A stretch of DNA of 64,000 nt from Sistotremastrum niveocremeum HHB9708 (GCA_001630475.1 KV419394.1:434001-498000), one strand, 5' to 3'. Shown: positions 47,226-59,289, counted from the stretch's first letter. Notes: a model not told the origin generated them from the sequence alone. Numbers and translations are program-made.

Positions 47226-50200
47226 ATGAGTCGTCTTATCCCAAGGGCATATCAGGAAGAAATATTCAATGCGGCGTGTAAACAGAATGTTATTGCGGTT
47301 TTGGACACAGGTGAGAGATCATCTTCATCTCGCGTATCAGATACGATGGCTGAGTGGCTCAAACGCGATTGTTAGGCAGCGGCAAGACGTACATCGCTGT
47401 GATGTTGATACGATGGGCGCTGTTGACGACGTATGAGCCCAAAAAAGTCATCGTTTTTCTCGTGCCCAAGGTCCCGCTTGTCGAACAACAAACGAACTTC
47501 ATTCGGGAGCAAACTGGTCTTGAAGTGCGAGGATATTCGGGGAATATGGGCGTAGACCTTTGGAATAGACATCAATGGATTGATGAATTTCAGGCGACCA
47601 CCGTTCTCGTTATGACACGTAAGTCGCCAAAATCACTCTTCGTATTGCATTGACTTATGCCTGTCTCTAGCTCAGATTCTTCTGGATTTGTTGAACCATG
47701 TTCATTGGAGCATCGACAGGGTTCGTCCATTTTTCTGATCGCCATTTTTCATTTAATTTACAGTGTACCAGATATCGTTGCTAATCTTTGATGAAGCCCA
47801 CCATTGCCAAAAAGATCATCCGTATAATGCTATCATGCGAGATCATTATTCTTCGTGTCCCGAGGATAAAAGGCCCAAAATCTTTGGGATGACCGCGTCC
47901 CCGATCTGGCAAGACAAAAATCCTCATGCCAGTCTTGCAAGGCTCAAGCGCAATCTTCATGCCACCATAATCGGGGTGAGCGAGAATAAGGACGAGCTAA
48001 ATGAACATTCTCCAAAGCCGCAAGAGGTGAGATCCTGTTGCGATCTTAGTTATCTTGACTAAAATATCCATAGTTCATAGTACAATACCCCTCTTCGCCA
48101 GTAAATGGATACCATGACTATCTAACTCCTTCGTTCTGGTCCTATATCGATGGACGAGACTTGCTTGCCCACGAAGATTTCTCGAAAGATGCCGTGCAAC
48201 GTCGCTATGAAAACACCTTTTCAGCTCTCGGTCCCTTTGCAGCCGACGCGTACCTTTTCAAACATCTCGAGTCGACAATTGAGCGCATACAAAATGGTCA
48301 ACGAGACGTCTATGCTCGCGGTCAGGGATCAGATGACCCAATGAGTGATGATGTGGAGGTCATCGAGCCACAAGTCGGCAAGGCGGAGATCCAGGCAATT
48401 CAGAATGCGCTCAATGACTTTGCCTCTCGGTTCGAAGTCAATGCGATCCCGCCGACGTGGTTATCACCGAAAGTTTTGAAGCTCGTGTCTCTTCTAGCGG
48501 ACCAACGATCCAAAGCGTTTCAGGGCATCGTCTTCGTCGAGCAACGTCAGATCGCGATGACGCTCGAATATATACTTCCTTTGATAACGGAACTAGCAGA
48601 ATGGCTGCATGTCGCAGCGCTAGTGGGACATGGGAACGGAGAAGCCAGACACGATTCCAAAGGCATGAAGTTCTCCGCACAGCAGGACGTTGTCAAGAAG
48701 TATCGTGCGCGAGAACTGAATCTTTGTAAGTGCATGAGCCTCGATGTCTAGCTGTCTCTGACTGTAAGGAAAGTGATCGCTACTTCCGTTGCTGAAGAAG
48801 GTCTCGATTTTCCAGTATGTTGCCTCGAACACCGCATCACAGCGTGACACTAAATCTCATCAGGCTTGCGATCTGGTCATTCGGTTCGATGGGATCCAAC
48901 ATATGATCGGTTATTTGCAATCAAGAGGCAGGGCGCGGCAATCCAATTCGACCTACATCTGCATGCTTGCACACGACGCTGTCCTGGAACGATTGCGAAT
49001 TGAGAACCTGCGTCGCGCCGAACCCAAATTACAAGCCCTCCTCAAGAAAGAAGCAATACACGAGAAGGAAGAGGATGACGGCGAAGAACCCCCTCAATGG
49101 TCCCTTGATATTGCCGAGCGCGAGACTTTCAGAGTACCCACAACTAAAGCCATCCTCACCTTCCATTCCGCCGTCAGCTTGTTGAACAATCTCTGCTCGC
49201 TCATCAAACGTGATCGTTACACTCGACCTCTCAAACCTATCTATACCATCGCTGCAGACTCGTCTGCCACCGTGCAACTACCAAGTGCTCTTCCGCTGGA
49301 GCCACATCAGCTGGTATACACTGCCACTCCTCGTCTCTCGAAGAAAGAAGCAAAACGCGCGGTTGCTTATGAGGCTATCATTGCTTTGTATCAGCTGGGT
49401 GTCTTTGACGATTATCTCCTGCCTACCGTCAGCACGAACGGTGCTATGGTGGAAGATGCAGATGGAAAGCTTATCAAGAATCCTACCGATATCCCAGAAG
49501 TCATGGACGTGGCTGTAGTTGACCCATGGACCGTACATGGGGAGATTTGGATGCACCCGCTAGAGGTCGATGGGAAAACCGTTACCGCAATCGTTACGGG
49601 AAGTCAACTACCAGAGGTTGCCTTGCCTTGTGGTGACAAATTAGCTCGAGTCTTGAGAGGTCCTCGCCTTGAATGGTCGAGTCAAGAGGAGAAAGAGCTG
49701 AACCTTGCGATAATGGCCGAATATACAGCACATGTCTTGTTCTGGACAGTGACGAGCCGTCAAATCATAGGATCTCTGACCTGCTATCTGGTTCCTCTCG
49801 ACTCCACCGGTCGCCCTGACATCCCACTCATGCAAGAGTCTCTACAAAATAGATATTCCGAAGACTGGAGTGTCATCTCTGGTCGCCACGTTGGTCAATT
49901 GCTGATCATGAACACTCGCTATTTTGGGAGGCCATTTATTTTCAAAAGCTTTCGAAACGATATAACAGCCAGCTCCGTCCCCATAATCATCGATGGGCCT
50001 ATTGTGGAAGAAGGTTTCGCTTCTTACATCGATTTCTTCACAGAAAAGTGGAAGTCTTCCAAAGCCAAGTTTGACAACTACATCCCGCCCGACGATCCTA
50101 TGCTTCAAGTCTACGTGCATCGCCGTGAGAACTCCTCTTTATATGCGCTACAAGGCCCCAATCCTCTAGAGCATTCGGCGTCGGTACCTCGAGATATTGT

Positions 50201-51918
50201 TTTACCATTGTCAACGTGCCAATGGATATCAGTGGCGGCCGAAATTAAAGACGCATATCTGGTACTCCCAAAGGTCCTGCAGCACGTTACGGACATATAC
50301 CGTGCTCAAGCATTGTGCGCCGACCTACGTCTGGGAGCCTTACCTATGGACAGAGTAATAGAAGCCACCACATTGCCTTGTGCAAATGCTGGATATTCAA
50401 ACCAAAGATTGGAAACGCTCGGTGACGGAGTCCTGAAGTTATGTGCGGTAGTGTACCTTTTCAATAGGTTCCCAAGAAGACACGAAGGTCAATTGGACGC
50501 CCTCAAAGTCAACTGCGTTAGCAATCGTGTCCTGCTCGCTAGAGCAAAAGAGGTCAATCTTGAGCAATACCTTACAAGCGAGCAACACAACATGAAACGA
50601 TGGAGAATGACATCCGCTGACTCAATTGTCGATGCCGAAGGAAAACATCGAGTTCACCGACAATTTCCTCGAAGATCGCTGCAAGATTGTATGGAAGCCT
50701 TGCTTGGCGCTGCATTCCAATCGGGTGGCATACCAGCGGCGTTACAAGTTGGCACAAACTTGAAACTATGTTTCGGTGGCTCCGACGACTGGCGTACAAG
50801 ATACCAATTGCCTGAACCTTCGCCGACTCCTGTACTTTTCCAGCCATTAGAAGAAGCGTTGGGATATAAATTCAGAAATGGCAAACTGCTTGCAGAGGCC
50901 TTGACCCATCCTTCCTTTGGACTAAACGAAGGAGCCTGTTATCAACGTCTGGAATTTCTGGGAGATGGTACGTGTGTCCGTTTATTTAGACATGACGTTC
51001 GGCTCATGGTGTTGTAGCATTGATTGACCTCGTGGTCATCCATCACCTTTTCGACAAATTCCCTCTGGCCACCTCCGGTCAAATGAGCTGGGCTCGATCC
51101 AGAGTCGTGTGCAGCCCTGCTCTTGCGACTGCGGCCATTCGTGAATTGACAATCCAGAAATATTTGCTTCAAAATAACGTCGAGCTCGGCAAGGCCGTTT
51201 CAGCTTATGTCCCGATTCTGGAAAGCATGTCTTATGAACAAATTGCCCGAGACGGATGGAAGTATGAACCTCCTAAAGTGTTATGTGATGTGATGGAAAG
51301 CGTACTGGGCGCGGTCCTTGTGGACACCAACTTTGATTATGCAAAGTCTGCTCTGGTAGCTCGAAAAGCTATCTCTGGCCTCCTGGAAGTATTGAATCCC
51401 TACATGCCCCGGGATCCTGTTTCGGAATTGCTAACCTGGGTCGCCAAACAAGGGTGTGAGCGAGCGTGTTTCAGGTGCGACGCCTTGAGCCGGGCATAGA
51501 GCGCTAGCTAAATATCTACTTTAGGCGACAACAAAGCGATCCCGACTCTCCGCGGAAGGACGCCTTCGTTGTTGTGGTCCACGGCGTTGTTGTTACACCT
51601 GCTCAGATTGGCCGCAATATATCATTAGCCAAAGGGCTCGCCGCAGAAGAAGCACGTACTATCCTGGAGTCTGACTCCGAACTATGCCTCCGCAGACTTT
51701 GTGACTGTCGCGTAGCCGGCACCCTCGCTGATGGTGTAGATGTTCAGACTACGCTCCCAGATAATCAACTTCAACCAGAAACAACATGGTCAGATGAGAC
51801 TGAACAAGGTTTTGCATATCTTGCGAGAGAAAGTTCCCGATCTCTCCAGGATTTCGGAGCTGACGATGTTGGACGTGAAGACTCAGAAGATGAATATGAA
51901 GTGTCTGCAATGATTTAA
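47226..51918 (+). CDS. DCL: Dicer-like ribonuclease III
   Basis: Cuts long double-stranded RNA into small RNAs for silencing. Start MSRLIPRAYQEEIFNAAC at 47226, first intron 47311-47375. Helicase motifs: VLDTGSGKTYIAV (I), LIFDEAHH (II), FGMTASP (III), ATSVAEEGLDFP (V) and QSRGRARQSNS (VI). Next is a dicer dimerisation-type domain (SAVSLLNNLCSLIK, YEAIIALYQLGVFDDYLLP). RNase IIIa has NQRLETLGDGVLKL and LQDCMEALLGAAF; RNase IIIb has YQRLEFLGDALIDL and LCDVMESVLGAVLVD, so all acidic metal ligands are present. After the last intron a dsRBD-like segment (DAFVVVVHGVVVTPAQIG, then NISLAKGLAAEEARTIL) and an acidic tail follow. No PAZ domain was recognisable by eye. About 1,400 residues. Confidence 0.93.
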
Positions 51919-52215
51919 ATCTTAGGCATGTGTATACGAAATATCAGGTGTTCATAATTGTTTGGTCTATCTGCGAAATTTAAAGATGGTCAAACAGTAA
52001 GCTGGGCGGCCTTGGATAGACTGGATGAATGAACACCCGGCGGGTAAAGTTCCAGTATTGTGTGTGATCCAAGAAGTTTGCTTCGCATGATTGCCCAAGT
52101 TCGACAGACAAAATATTAGATGTTTCTTTATAATTCAGCAATATCTAGTAATCGAGAGATTCATCGAAAGCAAAGCGTCCGAATTAAGATCACGGAAACC
52201 GACTCGGAGAACCAG

Positions 52216-54843
52216 TCACGTTGGTTCTCTCCATCCCCTCAGAGAAGCAAAACGCTCGAGTATTCGGGAAGATGAACCTTCAGCCGATCGAAGTTTTTCT
52301 TTTGTCTCCCCTTCCGTCATACTAGTCAACTCCCTCCATTCCTCTAATTCTTCCCATTCAACGTTCAAAGACTTGACGATGTTCGATAAATACCCTAGAT
52401 CTGACGAGAGTTGGGCGGATCCTTGGGAGGACAAACTCTGGATGGCGGGAAGCACTTCCCGCGTCAAGTGTGACAAAAGAGAAAGAGTGAGTGAGGACAA
52501 CCAGGTCCCCGTCACAACTTCCGGAGGCAGTGTTCGCTGCGCCGTCGAACCCTTTCTGGAAGCAGCGGAACGAGGGAGTTCTCCAAGTGATTGTCGTTCG
52601 TCATAAATAGACTTCAAAAAATCGGCTGAGATGAATGGCAAAGTCTCAATGGAGAACGCAAGAGCTGCATCGTCCACATGCACCTCAAAGAGGTGAGGTA
52701 GGTTGAGTAAGCCTTCGGCTACTCGCTGCATATTAGGGGTGGGTGATATCGAGAACTGGGGGATAGACGGTGCCCCGTCCCGACTCTGCGGCGGAGCCGA
52801 GGACCAGGTCGCCAATGCAGGATACGACGTCAACGAGGTAATCAGCGGCGTAAGGATAGTCTGTTGCAGAAGCTTCTGACAGGTTTTTGTGAAGGTATTC
52901 AGAGAGGTATTCGCACGAGGCAAAAATGAGGATGGATTTAGTGAGTCGGGCGATGTGGCGACCGTATGCAACAGGTCGCGCTGTTCCATCGAATTAAGCG
53001 TCGATTGCAATAGCAGTTTGGTCTGGCCGCGGCTTGCTCCCGGGAGAATGGGCAGAAATGCGTCGGCACCAAATTCCTCCAAAACGCGGGCGGTTGGGGC
53101 AAACGTGTCGCGAAGCCTGTTATTTAATGCGAAAAGCCGCTCAAACGCTGTTCGACTAGCCTCGAGTAGATGAAGGAAGAACTGGAAAGCAGCCCAATCT
53201 TCATCCGTATAATAGATCTCATCCGTATAGTTGACCTTGGAACCACCATGCGAAGGTAGTAAGCGAGAGTTTAACAACTGCTTCTGTGTGCTGGAGATGA
53301 AGCTCTCCAGTACTTGCTCCAAGGTTTCAACCAAGCCATGCAGGCCGAAGCCGTAGGTGAACGACATACACCGAAGCATGGCCTCTTCCGATACGGTGAA
53401 TATCTGAGAGAAATATTCGCGAAAGACGCGTGCGCTTTCGTTCCCGGCCAATCCGGATGTGCCACCCGAGACATCTAAGAGCTGACCCAAACTGACCTCG
53501 AGCAATTTGCCTTCGAGCTTGGGATAGTCGCATTGCAGGTCCAAAAACGACTCAAAAAGCGACTGCTCCCAAGACTCGGTGTCAGGAGTCAAGGTCAACA
53601 GCGTCGAACTTGGGGTCCGTCGTGACATAGACATTCTCTTAGAATGCCTTCGTCCATGAGATTTCGTCCTAGCGTCCGAAGCATCTTCTGAGCCGTCGAG
53701 CGAATGAGATGATAGGAAGGGGGGCATTGCATTAGGAGTCGCCATCCCCTCTAACAATCGAGACGCGGCTGAGGCAAATTGCTCAGTCAAGCGGTAGACC
53801 TTGATGATCTCCAACAATGCAGTGGGACCATAGTATGCGGTGAGATTGGAGAGTCTTTGAGAGAATGGAGGAGAAAGGGCGTCGAAAATGTTCTGAATGA
53901 AGGCTGATATTGTGGGCAGTGGGTTGGGGAAGACGGCAGGAATGTTGTTCTTTTCATCAGCGAGCAGGGTTGTAAAGTCGTTGAAGAAGCGACCCAGAAG
54001 ATCCGAAAATTTAACGGATTCAGATTGGTCTGAGGAAGGGGATTCTCCACAATCCAACGCGGCGACTTGTGACCAGGCTTCGATCAGCTTCAAACGACGT
54101 GCCCCATAGTAATAGTTCCTAAACTCCGTTTCTCGTTGAATTCGAGAGAAGATGTCGTAGAAGGCTTTGCAGTTGGGGAAGTGATTTGAAGTGATAGCCA
54201 CGACGAGCGCAGTGCTCAAGCTCGCTTCTAGCTGATTTTGAAGGCTCACGAGCAGCGTCCAGCGAGGCTCATATTCTGGAGTGTCCTGGAACAAGGCCAT
54301 GCTCTTTCGAGCATCTCCCAGTCTTTCGGCCGCTTTCTGATATGAGGGTAGCTCATTTTCCCCAATCAAAGCAGTCACCTCTCCCTCCAACGTACTCCAC
54401 TGTTCCGCCTGCAATAAAACATCTCGAGACGCCACCATATTTCTCTTGACACGGTCCAGTTTCTTTAAGGTCTGGAAGACAGATCCTGTCTCGAGGTCCG
54501 TCCCATGGGTGGTGCTTTGCTTCAGCTGGGCTCGGCTGAGCGACAACTGAAGAGACTGGGTGGATTCTCGCATGAACTGGAAGTCGTACGTTAACCGGGG
54601 GACAGTACGAGAGATGTCATCGATGGTATTCTCCAGCTCAGTCGAAGTGTCTTGAGCTAACACTTCGAGCTGTGTTGCCAGTTGGCCTACACGACGGTCA
54701 AGTTCAATAAGAGATGCGACATGAGCAGCATCGCCGTTGCTTCTCACGTCTGTCTCGGATGAGTTTTCCAGGAGCTCATTGACCCAGGTTGTAACGTCCG
54801 TGCAGTCTTCTAAAGACTCTAGCAAGGTGGAAGTAAGCACCAT
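52216..54843 (-). CDS. COG7: Conserved oligomeric Golgi complex subunit 7
   Basis: Intron-free frame of 875 residues. COG7 belongs to lobe B of the COG tether, which captures vesicles in retrograde traffic within the Golgi. Family features: N-terminus LEDCTDVTTWVNELLE, a long coiled-coil region (ELDRRVGQLATQLEVLAQDT, and QTLKKLDRVKRNMVASRDVL), then SYQKAAERLGDARKSMALFQ, DTPEYEPRWTLLVSLQNQLE and FRNYYYGARRLKLIEAW, which align with animal and plant COG7 from memory. The C-terminal half is helical with a basic Ser-rich loop (GRRHSKRMSMSRRTPSS). Length is near the family's 770-870. It converges with Dicer; the 297-bp spacer shows nothing. An intron-free gene this long is unusual among its neighbours. 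Confidence 0.85.
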   Translation of the reverse strand: MVLTSTLLESLEDCTDVTTWVNELLENSSETDVRSNGDAAHVASLIELDRRVGQLATQLEVLAQDTSTELENTIDDISRTVPRLTYDFQFMRESTQSLQLSLSRAQLKQSTTHGTDLETGSVFQTLKKLDRVKRNMVASRDVLLQAEQWSTLEGEVTALIGENELPSYQKAAERLGDARKSMALFQDTPEYEPRWTLLVSLQNQLEASLSTALVVAITSNHFPNCKAFYDIFSRIQRETEFRNYYYGARRLKLIEAWSQVAALDCGESPSSDQSESVKFSDLLGRFFNDFTTLLADEKNNIPAVFPNPLPTISAFIQNIFDALSPPFSQRLSNLTAYYGPTALLEIIKVYRLTEQFASAASRLLEGMATPNAMPPFLSSHSLDGSEDASDARTKSHGRRHSKRMSMSRRTPSSTLLTLTPDTESWEQSLFESFLDLQCDYPKLEGKLLEVSLGQLLDVSGGTSGLAGNESARVFREYFSQIFTVSEEAMLRCMSFTYGFGLHGLVETLEQVLESFISSTQKQLLNSRLLPSHGGSKVNYTDEIYYTDEDWAAFQFFLHLLEASRTAFERLFALNNRLRDTFAPTARVLEEFGADAFLPILPGASRGQTKLLLQSTLNSMEQRDLLHTVATSPDSLNPSSFLPRANTSLNTFTKTCQKLLQQTILTPLITSLTSYPALATWSSAPPQSRDGAPSIPQFSISPTPNMQRVAEGLLNLPHLFEVHVDDAALAFSIETLPFISADFLKSIYDERQSLGELPRSAASRKGSTAQRTLPPEVVTGTWLSSLTLSLLSHLTREVLPAIQSLSSQGSAQLSSDLGYLSNIVKSLNVEWEELEEWRELTSMTEGETKEKLRSAEGSSSRILERFASLRGWREPT

Positions 54844-55831
54844 GACATCCGAAACTGAGCCGACCTTTAGACGCCCAACCGACTCTCCGCCAACGATTTA
54901 AGACTGCAACTTCTCCTATGGTGGCAACATCACAAAGCTCTGGCACATTTAGTTACCAACCTTTATACAACCTCTTAATGACTGACCTGCCGAATGCGAA
55001 GAGTTCACCGACATCTGCCTTCAGAAGGATAGCCTTCGAAACTGCCGCCGCGGGCCCTACCAGTCGAATAAGAAAGCAGCAAATCTGAATAACATCTTCA
55101 ATGAGATTCAAGGTCCAGTTATCGGCATCATTTGACTATCAATGAAGCTCCCGCTGCTGAACATCCTGAGTCTACTTAGTCTCAGCCCGACAACTGTCTC
55201 ACACTTCGGTACTTCTCTGGACTTCACTATCATACCCTCGAACGTCAAATGCATATGGTCGAACCAGTCTTTTCTGCGAAGCACACTCGAGGATCTGTGC
55301 ATGAGGCCTCACTGGGAATTCAATCACGCAAGGAGGTCACTGACCGGCTGTCCCGCTCACTTCGCACGTCTTAGGAAGACTGAACGGGGAACCGAAGGGT
55401 GCAGACTTCACACTGGTGGTGCGATGCCACCTGAACATGAAGCTTCCATACGAACCGCGCATGCTTTACTAAATCAACCTATGGCGCCATTCTGCGACCC
55501 AGTTCCTTTCTCGTATAGCCAGGTATATTTACTGGTTTACACTCGGTTTCAATGGAGGCAATTCTGAACATCAGAACAGATAACTCAACCCGGCTCTCAA
55601 ACTCCAAACCTTCATGATGTCAATTTGTCAGTGATCCATGGCAACATCTGCACCCGTTCTCTCGGTACAGCAACCCTTCGGTCTCGCCGATCATGGGATC
55701 TCGCTTTCGTCGTCAATCCCATATATGCGCAGCTCCTATATCTATGCTTCTTGATCTCATGGCGTTCCTCCTCGAAGCTACTTATAATGAAGAAACTCCG
55801 GATACTCGTTTAACGGCCTTCGATAGCAAAG
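54844..55831. other. Intergenic stretch before sedolisin 3
   Basis: About 1 kb between the divergent COG7 and sedolisin 3 starts. An open frame at 55142-55567 starts with a signal-peptide-like MKLPLLNILSLLSLSPTTVS but the rest has no cysteine pattern, repeats or motif that supports a secreted protein. A TATAAT word lies about 50 bp before the sedolisin start. Confidence 0.4.
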
Positions 55832-58230
55832 ATGATGCTGTTGCTTAGTCTTCTGCTGCAATTCACTTCCGTGCTTTCCAGTCCCCTGACATCAAGAGAC
55901 CTGGTTGTCAAACATGCTTGGGACGTTGTTCCCGATGGATGGCATCCTCATAGCGTCCCGTCTCCCACCGATACCATCAAGCTCCAGATTGGCTTGAAGC
56001 AACATGGCATCGATCAACTAATTACGTCCTTGTATGAAGTCAGCGATCCATATCATCCTCGCTATGGCCAGCATCTTTCAAAGAGGTATGAAAATTGTAA
56101 TAGTTTGGGGACAATGCTCAAGAAATATTACAGTGAAGTTGAGAACTTAGTGGCTCCGCATCCGAACTCTGTCTCGATGGTCGAAGAATGGCTAGTAGCT
56201 CACGACATCGACATCTTTGGCGCGGTTGAACGCTCTCCCGCTGGCGATTGGCTCAGCGTCTCCGTCCCAATCTCCAAAGTTGAACAAATGTTGGCGACGA
56301 AATATCATACCTATCGCCATGGTCAAAGCTCGGAACTAGTGACTAGAGCGTTGTCATATAGCCTTCCAAGGATTCTTCACGATCATATCGATGTAGTGGT
56401 ACCTACCACTATGTTCGGCTCTCTCGACATGATGAGGGCGACACACTTTGTGCACCCGGCTGGAGAAATTCCCGTTTTAACAGAGGCAGAAGCAGCATCT
56501 GTTCCCGATGTCAAAGGACCCAATGGACAAAATATCCCGGCCTCGTGTAACACCACTGTTACTCCCACATGTCTGCAGGCTTTGTACAGAACAGCAGGCT
56601 ACGTCCCTACGGCTGCTAAAAAAGGAAACGCGATTGGGATCAACGGCTTCCTTGAACAATTTCTCAACTTTGTTGACCTACAGGTCTGAAATAAATTAGA
56701 ATGTTTTATCCGAATATTCATGGTTTCTGACAGACTTTCTTCTCTAAATTCCGTCCCGACGCATTGGGTGCCAACGTCACAGTGATATCGGTAGACGGTG
56801 GCCTTAATGATCAAACAATGCCCGGTGTTGAGGTTTGTTCTTTTCGAACAAGTCAAACTCAGTTTTGACGCCAGATAGGCTGCTCTCGACAATCAATATA
56901 CAGAGGTCAAATCAAACCGTCTAATGCGCATCTCATGAATGTTTATTGGACGACGGATACAGGGACTGACCTTTCCGACCCCGAACGTGTACTACACCAC
57001 GCCAGGAACAGCTCCTACTATCAATGACTCTGTTACACCTCCTCAGCGCGATGAACCATATATGACTTGTTGTTATCTCTCCCTTCTATTTGGGCCTACA
57101 ACTTATTTGAGTGATAGGGTTGAACTTTATTCTTGCGCAGAAGGATATTCCACACGCATTCACGACATCTTACGGAGGCGATGAGTAAGGTTGTCCGTAC
57201 ATGAACCGGCGACTTGCTGATAACAATGTAGACAAACATTTCCAAAGGATTTCGCAGTGTACGCAAACTTTCGTGAATATCTTATTGGTCTCGCAACGCT
57301 AAGAACTGATTCATAGACGGGTTTGTAACCAATTCGCTCAACTCGGGGCTCGCGGTGGTTCGGTGATGTTTAGTAGCGGCGACGGTGGTGTCGGAGCAGG
57401 TACATGTCAAACCAACGATGGAACGAACAGGACCATTTTCCAGCCGGTGTGTCCGAATAACAAGATCCAGATTGATGCTTTCTGACGCTCCTTAGGTGTT
57501 CCCGGCAACATGCCCATTCGTTACGGCTGTGCGTCATTTTGACCTAATATCTAGAGCCATTCTGATTGGTGTGTATTAGGTCGGGGCAACGTTCCAAATT
57601 GCACCAGAGAAAGGCATCTTCTTCTCCCAGGGAGGCTTCTCAGTCTATTTCCCTAGGCCGTCGTTCCAAGATGCAGCAGTGCCTCCATTTTTAAGACAGT
57701 TAGGCAATACATATAAGGGCCTTTTCAAGTAAGTTGTATCGTTCCCGCAAAAAAACGGGTCTGACACAAATTTTAGCCCAGCTGGACGCGGTGTGCCGGA
57801 TGTATCAGCTCAGGGAGAAGGGCGAGTCCCAGCAAATAATATGGGCGGATTTGTTACTAATCCAGCCACACAGTTTCCAAGTCGTTGTCAGCGGTGAAGT
57901 GGTGTCCGTGGGTGGCACTAGCGCATCTTCTCCAACATTCGCGAGCATTGTCACTCTTTTGAATGATTTTCTTATCTCGAGAGGGCGGCCGCCTCTAGGT
58001 TTCCTTAATCCATTCTTATATTCTAAGGGATTGTCTGGTCTGTGTTTCATTTCAGGTCGGCAAAACACATATGCTTACTTCCGAGGGAATGCCAAACAGG
58101 ACTTGTCGACATTTTATTGGGAAATAATCCAGGATGTGGGACTCCGGGGTTCAACGCGACGAAGGGATGGGATGCCGTTACTGGCCTTGGAACCCCAGAT
58201 TTTATCAAACTGAAGAGCTTGCTAGAGTAG
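55832..58230 (+). CDS. Secreted sedolisin (S53 peptidase) 3, divergent
   Basis: Signal peptide [19 protein letters not shown], propeptide with the family block [15 protein letters not shown] and [18 protein letters not shown], then the catalytic domain from [14 protein letters not shown]. Joined exons give [19 protein letters not shown] (catalytic Glu and Asp), DWLN-like [53 protein letters not shown] (oxyanion Asp), [13 protein letters not shown] (Ser) and [18 protein letters not shown], then [10 protein letters not shown] (calcium site). All are intact. The stop is TAG 58228-58230. It lacks the basic linker of the tandem pair and has more introns (about ten), several with weak donors (GTTGTT, GTCCCA, GTTTGT). 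It is a separate S53 lineage, closer to the TPP1/AorSin style, from memory. Confidence 0.9.
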
Positions 58231-58421
58231 ACAAGAGAGTAGATTCCGCTGGGCGCTTGCGCGTAACTCTCGATCAACTGCCTAATTTAGCGATGACAAC
58301 CAGACGCGTGACGTCATCTCATTTTGCTATGAAAATTGGATTTGTTGCCGAGGATGCCACTTGAACTCATCAAATCACTATCAGTACTCTCTACAAGCAA
58401 GCATCACTATATTATATCAGA

Positions 58422-59101
58422 ATGACCGGTCTGAGTTTTCTGGCCTTGCGCTCGATATCATGCTGACAAGTAGTATACACTTGACAGGAGTCAAACGTGC
58501 TGCTGCCAATGACGTTTCAGAATCATCGCGCAAAACTGCGAAAACCGAAAACGGCGAGAGTGCAGGTAAGGGCAAGGTAGAGGAAGGAAAATCTTCAAAG
58601 GTAAGCTGCCTTTTGAGCATCCATATATCTGAGGACAAGCCACTCACGGGCCACAGACTCCATTGCCGCCATCCGTATTCAAGTCAAAGGCGCTTCCCTT
58701 GCACTTCAACATCACCCATACTCCACCCTCTATCGCTGTCGACGAGTCTGCTCCCGGGACCGCAGTTGATCCTGGATTCGTCGCACACACTATTGCAGTG
58801 CCATCGACATTTTCCACGGGAAGCTATGGATGGAAAGGATCAAAGAGGATGACTTTGGAATTGCAAAACAGCGATGCCAAAGAAACTGTCACCGTCATGC
58901 TCAGGTGGGTGCATCAGGAGTTGCTTTTGATACCGCTGAACGATTGCGTAAAGTATCAATGCTGTGGTAGTCGGCAGCAAATCATCCAAAGATGTCGACG
59001 GCGACGCCGAGACAGTGGACCACGAAAATCAGGATGAAGACGGGGAGCAGAGCAAGGAGGATGAGACTGAGACTCAGGCCAACGATGCCATCGATTCATA
59101 G
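58422..59101 (+). CDS. Small conserved acidic protein, function unknown
   Basis: The first coding exon is 7 nt (ATGACCG). The intron 58429-58490 (GTCTGA..GACAG) joins it to GVKRAAANDVSESSRKTAK, then a core TPLPPSVFKSKALPLHFNIT and TFSTGSYGWKGSKRMTLELQ, VTVMLSINAVVVGSK, and an acidic tail (DVDGDAETVDHENQDEDGEQ) ending in TAG 59099-59101. About 175 residues. The basic N-terminus, single beta-rich core and acidic C-terminus resemble a small histone-chaperone-like nuclear protein, but that is a guess from composition. The core motif STGSYGWKGSKR looks like those in other Agaricomycete hypothetical proteins. The tiny first exon is inferred from frame and splice signals, and transcript evidence would be decisive. 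Confidence 0.65.
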
Positions 59102-59289
59102 GATGGGAATAAGCGCGACGCAGAAATTCCAGCGGAACCGGTACCTGACATTTATTGCTACTAATATCGCCTGATCTACAGCTACATTGTACAACAAGAT
59201 CTCGAATGACAAAATAGTTGATGACCCCTACACAACAGTCCCATGACATCGTACAAAAAGATGATAATACAACATCCCTTTACATTTCG

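Noticed and set aside
47344-47375. tRNA-like A box (TGGCTGAGTGG) in the first Dicer intron
   Set aside because: No matching B box, acceptor stem or anticodon arm follows. The segment is the end of an intron.
55142-55567. 142-codon frame with a signal-peptide-like start
   Set aside because: The downstream sequence has no protein character, no cysteine pattern and no homology I recognise. It lies in promoter territory.
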